Of a stretch of 64,000 nt of DNA, positions 58,764-64,000 are shown piece after piece (positions within the stretch are counted from its first letter, which is position 1; the number at the start of each line of letters is the position of its first letter). The stretch spans positions 1,178,001 to 1,242,000 of the forward strand of contig NZ_CP150241.1 in the NCBI RefSeq assembly GCF_037975235.1, in the 5' to 3' direction. Position numbers and translations under genes: made by a program. This stretch comes from Paenibacillus sp. FSL R5-0341 (lineage in GTDB: Bacteria; Bacillota; Bacilli; Paenibacillales; Paenibacillaceae). The notes beneath the pieces were generated by a model that did no database searches, had not been told where the DNA came from, and saw only the letters and a list, made by a program, of their open reading frames with translations.

Positions 58764-60422
58764 ATGGGCAGATTTTCATGGAGATGGGGAAAACGAAAAG
58801 GTAGAACAGGATTAGGCATCTTGCTTGTATGTTCCATTGGTTTATCTGGTTGTGCACAGGGCACAGCGCCAACAGCTTCATCAGCAGAGAATGGACAATC
58901 AGGTACAGCCTTAACCAAAGATGAATTGGTGCTGGCCGTTGGCACAGAGCCGGAAGGTGGGTTTGATCCAACAACCGGATGGGGGCAATATGGGTCACCA
59001 CTTTTCCAGAGTACCTTGCTGAAGCGGGATGCCAAGTTGCAACTGGTTAACGATCTGGCAACTACATATTCTGTTAGTGAAGATGGTCTGGAATGGACAG
59101 TTACGCTTCGGGACGATGTGAAGTTTTCGGATGGGGAGCCTCTAACGGCTGAGGATGTGAAATTTACATTTGAAACAGCTGCCAAGAGTGGGTCCGTGAT
59201 TGATTTGACCAATATGGCTGATGTGAAGGCACCCGACGATCGAACGGTTGTATTCACACTGAAGTCGCCGCAGTCCACATTCATCAGTCTGCTGACGACA
59301 CTTGGCATTGTGCCTGAACACGCCTATGGTGCCGATTATGCAGAACATCCGGTCGGATCAGGACCGTACAAGCTGGTTCAGTGGGACAAAGGACAACAGG
59401 CCATCGTTGAGGCTAATGAAGAGTATTACGGAAGCAAGTCCGCGTTCCACAAACTCACTTTCCTCTATCTGGATGAAGATGCGGCCTTTGCCGCTGCACA
59501 AGCAGGTACGGTGGATATCGCTGCTATCCCGGCAGCGTTTAGCAAGCAACAGGTGAATGGCATGACATTGGAGGCTGTGAAAACCGTAGATAACCGGGGG
59601 ATCATGTTCCCCATGCAACCTACTGGTGCCAAGTCGGGCGATGGTTTTCCCGCAGGAAATGATGTGACATCCGATCTGGCCATTCGCCAAGCGGTGAATG
59701 TCGTGATTGATCGTAAGGCTTTGGTCGAGGGCGTACTGGAGGGGTACGGTCGTCCGGCTTATTCCGTAAGTGATGACCTGCCTTGGAGCAATGCGGAAGC
59801 AGTATTTATGGATGCCAGTCTCGAAGAAGCGAAGCAGATTCTGGCCGCTGGTGGCTGGGTAGATGCGGACGGTGACGGTATCGTGGAGAAAAACGGCGTC
59901 AAGGCCGAATTCAATCTGCTTTATTTTGCAGGTGATTTAACAAGACAATCTCTGGCGTTGGCTACTGCGGATATGGTTGCCCAGGCGGGAATTAAAATCA
60001 ATGTGGAAGGCAAAAGCCGTGAAGAGACGAAAAAAATGGCTTACTCCAACGCTGTATTATTTGGTTGGGGCAGTCATGATCCACTGGAGACGTATAACCT
60101 CTATAGCAGTACTCACAAGGGAGAAGGATATTACAATGTAGGACTGTACAGTAATCCTGTCGTGGATTCTTGGATGGACAAGGCCCTTCAGGCAACAAGT
60201 GAAGAAGAGGCATTGCCGTTCTGGCAGAAAGCCGAATGGGATGGAACAACAGGTTTCAGTTATCAGGGTGATGCACCATGGGCATGGCTCGTAAATATAG
60301 ATCATCTGTACCTGGTTACGAATGGACTGAACATTGGCGAGCAGCAGATCCATCCCCATGGTCACGGCTGGCCGGTGACAACCAATCTGGAGGAATGGTC
60401 CTGGGATAACAGTACAAAGTAG
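58764..60422 (+). CDS. nikA: nickel ABC transporter substrate-binding lipoprotein
   Basis: The 552-residue protein has a lipobox SGC (Cys30) and the SBP_bac_5 fold: LVLAVGTEPEGGFDPTTGWG, LNDLATTYSVSEDGLEWTVTLR, FSDGEPLTAEDVKFTFE, and IRQAVNVVIDRKALVEG. It binds nickel or a nickel-ligand complex outside the cell. NikR upstream and the operator-like repeat support nickel rather than peptides. AGGGGGAACG precedes the ATG. First gene of the nikABCDE unit. Confidence 0.9.
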   Translation: MGRFSWRWGKRKGRTGLGILLVCSIGLSGCAQGTAPTASSAENGQSGTALTKDELVLAVGTEPEGGFDPTTGWGQYGSPLFQSTLLKRDAKLQLVNDLATTYSVSEDGLEWTVTLRDDVKFSDGEPLTAEDVKFTFETAAKSGSVIDLTNMADVKAPDDRTVVFTLKSPQSTFISLLTTLGIVPEHAYGADYAEHPVGSGPYKLVQWDKGQQAIVEANEEYYGSKSAFHKLTFLYLDEDAAFAAAQAGTVDIAAIPAAFSKQQVNGMTLEAVKTVDNRGIMFPMQPTGAKSGDGFPAGNDVTSDLAIRQAVNVVIDRKALVEGVLEGYGRPAYSVSDDLPWSNAEAVFMDASLEEAKQILAAGGWVDADGDGIVEKNGVKAEFNLLYFAGDLTRQSLALATADMVAQAGIKINVEGKSREETKKMAYSNAVLFGWGSHDPLETYNLYSSTHKGEGYYNVGLYSNPVVDSWMDKALQATSEEEALPFWQKAEWDGTTGFSYQGDAPWAWLVNIDHLYLVTNGLNIGEQQIHPHGHGWPVTTNLEEWSWDNSTK

Positions 60423-60464
60423 GAAACGTAGCGGTAGCTTTAGCCTGAATTGGGGAGAGATTGG

Positions 60465-61460
60465 ATGACAGGCAGGAATGGATGGGCCAGATTTGTTGGT
60501 TTTAAAATGTTGCGACTTGTATCCTTATTGGTCGGAGTCAGTGTGTTGTCTTTTATATTAATGCAATTCTCTCCAGTTGATCCGATCGAAGCCTATATTG
60601 GTGGAGACATGATTAGAGTAAGTGCCGAACAGCGCAGTCTTATCGAAGAACGATGGGGATTGAATGAATCCCCTACAGAACGATTGCTCACTTGGGGACA
60701 AGCGCTGATTCAGGGAGATCTGGGAACATCGATGATTTACAGACAACCTGTAGCAGATATTATTCAGGAACGGTTCATGAATTCTGTCACGCTTATGGCT
60801 GTAGCCTGGCTATTATCCGGCATCTTCGGGTTCGCTCTTGGGGTAGTTGCTGCCATGAGACGTGATTCGAAGCTAGATCGCCTGATCTGCTGGTATTGTT
60901 ATACGCTGGCTTCCACGCCAGTATTCTGGATTGCGCTGTTGTTGTTGATGGTATTTGGTGTGTGGCTTGGCTGGCTTCCAGTTGGCCTTGGGGTACCCGC
61001 AGGAATGTCAGCTGATCAGGTCACATGGGGAGATCGGGTTATTCATATGATTTTGCCAGCGTTGACTCTCAGCCTGACTGGGGTAGCTTCAATCGCTTTG
61101 CATACCCGGCAGAAGCTCACGGATGTGCTGGAGTCAGATTATATTCTGTTCGCGAGAGCGCGGGGTGAGCGTGGATTTCAGCTGTTCCGTCGACATGGGT
61201 TCAGACATGTTGTTTTACCAGCCATAACACTACAGTTTGCTTCATTCAGTGAACTGTTTGGTGGGGCTGTGCTTGCAGAACAGGTATTTTCATACCCCGG
61301 GCTGGGTCAGGCAACGGTCCAGGCGGGGTTACGCGGTGATGTTCCACTGCTGCTAGGACTTGTGATGTGCAGTGCAATTTTTGTTTTCACAGGTAATATG
61401 GTGGCCGACATTCTGTATCGCTTGATTGATCCGCGGATGAATGAGGAGCTGATGTCATGA
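60465..61460 (+). CDS. nikB: nickel ABC transporter permease NikB
   Basis: The 331-residue permease has six membrane helices of the DppB/OppB type, with an extracytoplasmic stretch DPIEAYIGGDMIRVSAEQR. The EAA-loop segment DYILFARARGERGFQLFRRHGFRHVVLPAI contacts the ATPase. GGGGAGAG lies just before ATG 60465; TTG 60450 is less likely. The stop overlaps nikC by ATGA. Confidence 0.93.
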   Translation: MTGRNGWARFVGFKMLRLVSLLVGVSVLSFILMQFSPVDPIEAYIGGDMIRVSAEQRSLIEERWGLNESPTERLLTWGQALIQGDLGTSMIYRQPVADIIQERFMNSVTLMAVAWLLSGIFGFALGVVAAMRRDSKLDRLICWYCYTLASTPVFWIALLLLMVFGVWLGWLPVGLGVPAGMSADQVTWGDRVIHMILPALTLSLTGVASIALHTRQKLTDVLESDYILFARARGERGFQLFRRHGFRHVVLPAITLQFASFSELFGGAVLAEQVFSYPGLGQATVQAGLRGDVPLLLGLVMCSAIFVFTGNMVADILYRLIDPRMNEELMS

Positions 61461-62461
61461 AGCAGACGGTAGAACGCTCCTCCGAGCAGACGAGAGAATC
61501 AGTGGAAGTACAGAAAGTGAACACTGCAACTCAAGAGGCAAGGGGCAACATTAATCTGGAGCTGTTGCAAGCGGGGGCTGAAAAAGAAACACGCCAAACG
61601 AGAAAAGGTTATGCGGGTACCAACAATAACAACCAACATTTCCGTAATCCTCGAAAAAAGGCTTTGATCTGGGGCAGTTTCGCCGTGATCTGGATTGTCA
61701 TCGTGTGGTTGACAGGCAGACTGCTTCCCGCTAGTTCTACGCTGACTTCATTAATGGATCGGAATTTGGCTCCAACCTGGGCGCATCCATTTGGCACAGA
61801 TTGGCTCGGAAGAGATATGTTCATGCGCACGTTAAAAGGATTGGCAACCAGCATTCAAGTGGGATTGCTTGCTGCATGTGGTGGTGGAATGATCGCAATG
61901 TTATTGGGTTTGGCTGCCGCTTCAAGCAAGGCTGCTGACCGGGTGATCTCATGGATTATCGACCTGTTCCTGAGTGTACCTCATCTGGTATCGCTGGTTA
62001 TGCTGGCCTTTGTATTTGGTGGAGGTTTGGCAGGAGTGGCGGCAGCGATTGCGCTGACTCACTGGCCGAATCTGGCCCGGATTGTAAGAGCGGAGATGAT
62101 TCAACTGAAATCCGCAGAATACATTCAGATTTCACATAAGTTAGGTCGATCGCGGATACAAATTGCGGTGCAGCATATGCTGCCACATCTGGTCCCGCAA
62201 CTGTTCGTGGGCGTACTGCTAATCTTTCCCCATGCGATTCTGCATGAGGCAGCCATTACGTTTCTGGGGCTGGGGTTGTCCCCGCAACAACCGGCAATTG
62301 GAATTATTTTGTCAGAGTCGATGAGATATTTATCTGCTGGCATGTGGTGGCTTGCCTTTTTCCCGGGACTGGCACTGTTGCTGGTTGTTCGTGCGTTTGA
62401 TGTATTGGGCAACAGTCTGAGGACATTGACGGGGACAGGTAGTTCAAGGGAGGTGAGGTAA
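61457..62461 (+). CDS. nikC: nickel ABC transporter permease NikC
   Basis: The 334-residue permease of the DppC/OppC type has a long, hydrophilic N-terminus (about 1-70) that is unusual for the family. Six helices follow, with HPFGTDWLGRDMFMRTLKG, a family hallmark, and the loop EYIQISHKLGRSRIQIAVQHMLPHLVPQ. It overlaps nikB by 4 nt and ends 2 nt before nikD. Confidence 0.93.
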   Translation: MKQTVERSSEQTRESVEVQKVNTATQEARGNINLELLQAGAEKETRQTRKGYAGTNNNNQHFRNPRKKALIWGSFAVIWIVIVWLTGRLLPASSTLTSLMDRNLAPTWAHPFGTDWLGRDMFMRTLKGLATSIQVGLLAACGGGMIAMLLGLAAASSKAADRVISWIIDLFLSVPHLVSLVMLAFVFGGGLAGVAAAIALTHWPNLARIVRAEMIQLKSAEYIQISHKLGRSRIQIAVQHMLPHLVPQLFVGVLLIFPHAILHEAAITFLGLGLSPQQPAIGIILSESMRYLSAGMWWLAFFPGLALLLVVRAFDVLGNSLRTLTGTGSSREVR

Positions 62462-62463
62462 AT

Positions 62464-63420
62464 ATGGCTCTTCTTGATATTGAGGGAGTATCGGTGTCAT
62501 TTCGGCGTGCTCGTGGTTGGTCTGGACAAGAACAGATTGTTGTCATTCAGAATCTGGATCTTTCCATAAACGAGGGCGAGATCGTGGCTGTTGTAGGTGC
62601 AAGCGGATCGGGTAAAAGTGTGCTGGCGCAGGCCATCATGGGCATTCTGCCTGTCAATGCCAAGTTGGAAGGTAGAATTAGCTATGAAGGCAAGCCTTTA
62701 ACCCCAGAGCGGCAGCTTCATCTGCGTGGAGACGAACTGGTGTTGATCCCGCAATCCGTCAGTTATTTGGACCCGCTGATGAAGGTGGGGAGACAAGTTC
62801 AGCCGGTAACCCAAGATGTGGGAAGGAAGCGCAGATTCATGACTCGATCCCACTTGAAAAAGACGGAGCAGGAGCTGACGGATCGTTATCATCTTCCTCA
62901 AGGAACAGCCGGGAAATACCCGTTTGAGTTGTCCGGAGGTATGGCAAGGCGAGTGCTGATGGCGACAGCGACCTCGGGTCAGCCCAAGCTGATCATTGCA
63001 GATGAGCCGACACCAGGCATCCATCCCGAAGTGCTAGCCGAGACGATGAAGCAATTTCGCGAGCTTGCAAATCAAGGCGTAGGTATCCTGTGGATTACGC
63101 ATGATGTTACGACGGCCCTGACGGCCGCTGATCGCATCGCTGTATTTTATGCGGGTACCAATGTAGAGACGGCGCAGGTGCATGATTTTAAAGGGAATGG
63201 AGAACGTCTGCGTCATCCATATACGAAAGCGCTCTGGAATGCGTTGCCGCAGAATGGATTTCAGCCACTCCCAGGCTCCCAGCCATTGGCAGGTCAAGAG
63301 ATCACGACAGGATGTTCATTTGCTCCCCGATGTAATGCAGCAACCGCTGTATGTACCCGCGAACGTCCAGAGCTTCGTAAGGTTCGGGGCGGAGAAGTGA
63401 GGTGTTTCCATGTCACTTGA
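62464..63420 (+). CDS. nikD: nickel ABC transporter ATPase NikD
   Basis: The 318-residue ATPase has Walker A GASGSGKSV, signature LSGGMARRVLMATA and Walker B LIIADEPTPGIH. The C-terminal oligopeptide/dipeptide tail has TGCSFAPRCNAATAVC, which in this class may bind an iron-sulfur cluster. GGGAGGTGAGG lies before the ATG. It overlaps nikE by 11 nt. Confidence 0.93.
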   Translation: MALLDIEGVSVSFRRARGWSGQEQIVVIQNLDLSINEGEIVAVVGASGSGKSVLAQAIMGILPVNAKLEGRISYEGKPLTPERQLHLRGDELVLIPQSVSYLDPLMKVGRQVQPVTQDVGRKRRFMTRSHLKKTEQELTDRYHLPQGTAGKYPFELSGGMARRVLMATATSGQPKLIIADEPTPGIHPEVLAETMKQFRELANQGVGILWITHDVTTALTAADRIAVFYAGTNVETAQVHDFKGNGERLRHPYTKALWNALPQNGFQPLPGSQPLAGQEITTGCSFAPRCNAATAVCTRERPELRKVRGGEVRCFHVT

Positions 63421-64000
63421 AGCACGGGACGTGAGTTACCGTTACGATCCGAAATCGTGGGTGTTCCAGCAGATGAATATGCAGGTGCAACGGGGAGAAG
63501 TGGTGGGCTTATGGGGACCGAGTGGCTGTGGCAAAACAAGCCTTGGGCGCATTCTTGCAGGATATGCCGAACCCGTGGCAGGACAAGTACTTCTGGATGG
63601 GAAACCACTTCCTCATACAGGAGTATGTCCGGTTCAGCTGGTGTTCCAGCACCCGGAGAAAGCCGTGAATCCACGCTGGCGAATGCGTCGTGTACTTCAA
63701 GAAGCGGCTGTGCAGGATGAGCAGTTGCTCGAAGCTTTGGGTATTCAGCAGACCTGGTTGGACCGTAGACCGAGTGAATTATCCGGTGGAGAACTGCAGC
63801 GTTTCTGTGTGGCGCGAGCACTTGGGACAGCGACACGTTACGTGATCGCAGATGAGATGACAACGATGCTGGATGCGATCACGCAGGCACAGATCTGGCA
63901 TACCGTGATGGAAGTGGCTCGCCAGCGTGATCTGGGATTACTGATCATAAGCCATGATCGGGATTTGCTGAACAGGTTGTGCGACAGAATTACACCGATG
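63410..64000 (+). CDS. nikE: nickel ABC transporter ATPase NikE (3' end outside window)
   Basis: A frame opens at ATG 63410, with GGAGAAGTGAGG upstream and overlapping the nikD stop by 11 nt, and remains open to the window end (197 codons). Walker A GPSGCGKTS, signature LSGGELQRFC, Walker B YVIADEMTTMLD and switch His in ISHDRD are present. Most of the ATPase domain is included; only the C-terminal tail is cut off. It forms the heterodimeric ATPase of the nickel importer with NikD. Confidence 0.93.
   Translation, partial: MSLEARDVSYRYDPKSWVFQQMNMQVQRGEVVGLWGPSGCGKTSLGRILAGYAEPVAGQVLLDGKPLPHTGVCPVQLVFQHPEKAVNPRWRMRRVLQEAAVQDEQLLEALGIQQTWLDRRPSELSGGELQRFCVARALGTATRYVIADEMTTMLDAITQAQIWHTVMEVARQRDLGLLIISHDRDLLNRLCDRITPM

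Overview
The window looks like a chromosomal stretch of a Paenibacillus-type Firmicute. Supporting signs are strong AGGAGG-type ribosome sites, frequent TTG starts, sigma-A promoters and AT-rich intergenic DNA. The gene families also fit: YesN/YesM two-component pairs, a CotH protein ending in a copper-amine-oxidase-like stalk domain, a GntR/ABC cassette, futalosine-pathway menaquinone genes and a Btr-like siderophore regulator. I see no rRNA, tRNA, CRISPR array, prophage block or complete insertion sequence. The assignment to genus is inference.

Layout. 1-7 kb: the end of an AraC regulator, a GH4 glycosidase, a lipoprotein, a PadR/DUF1700-like/DUF4825 membrane cassette, and a polar amino-acid ABC importer. 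7-18 kb: small membrane proteins, a TetR-YhgE pair, two chemoreceptors (12.2 and 18.3 kb), a secreted CotH-family protein, and a MarR/oxidoreductase pair with two matching palindromes. 20-22.7 kb: a Vat-type streptogramin acetyltransferase, HU, a cold-shock protein and a lone tyrosine recombinase. 23-31.6 kb: response regulator, histidine kinase and sugar-binding lipoprotein, followed by an MglBAC-type galactose importer with two candidate CcpA sites. 31.6-34.4 kb: a histidine kinase with a degenerate GGDEF domain and a small membrane gene, bracketed by two inverted copies of a hairpin repeat about 180-200 bp long.

34.4-38.5 kb: a MarR-controlled heterodimeric ABC exporter. 38.7-41.2 kb: Nudix/winged-helix protein, NADAR protein and PARG-like macrodomain protein, an ADP-ribose-processing cluster with its own tandem palindromic operators. 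41.3-46.2 kb: a siderophore importer (SBP and two FecCD permeases) behind a near-perfect Fur box, with a Btr-like AraC/SBP fusion regulator upstream. 46.6-48.3 kb: Gfo/Idh/MocA oxidoreductase and pyrrolidone-carboxyl peptidase. 49.1-50.9 kb: mqnD and mqnB. 52.1-55.4 kb: GntR-ABC-permease operon. 55.7-57.9 kb: a coiled-coil membrane protein and an esterase-like protein. 57.9 kb to the end: nikR and a nikABCDE importer with a NikR-sized palindrome; nikE runs off the window.

The strongest candidates for something little described are the ADP-ribose cluster with its tandem operators, the TTACAC-ended hairpin repeat found directly after two stop codons, the four-unit TTCGTTAG repeat cluster at 48.9-49.1 kb, and the nested inverted-repeat element at 51.1 kb inside a 1.2 kb gene desert. 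All calls come from reading the sequence by eye; no database search was run.
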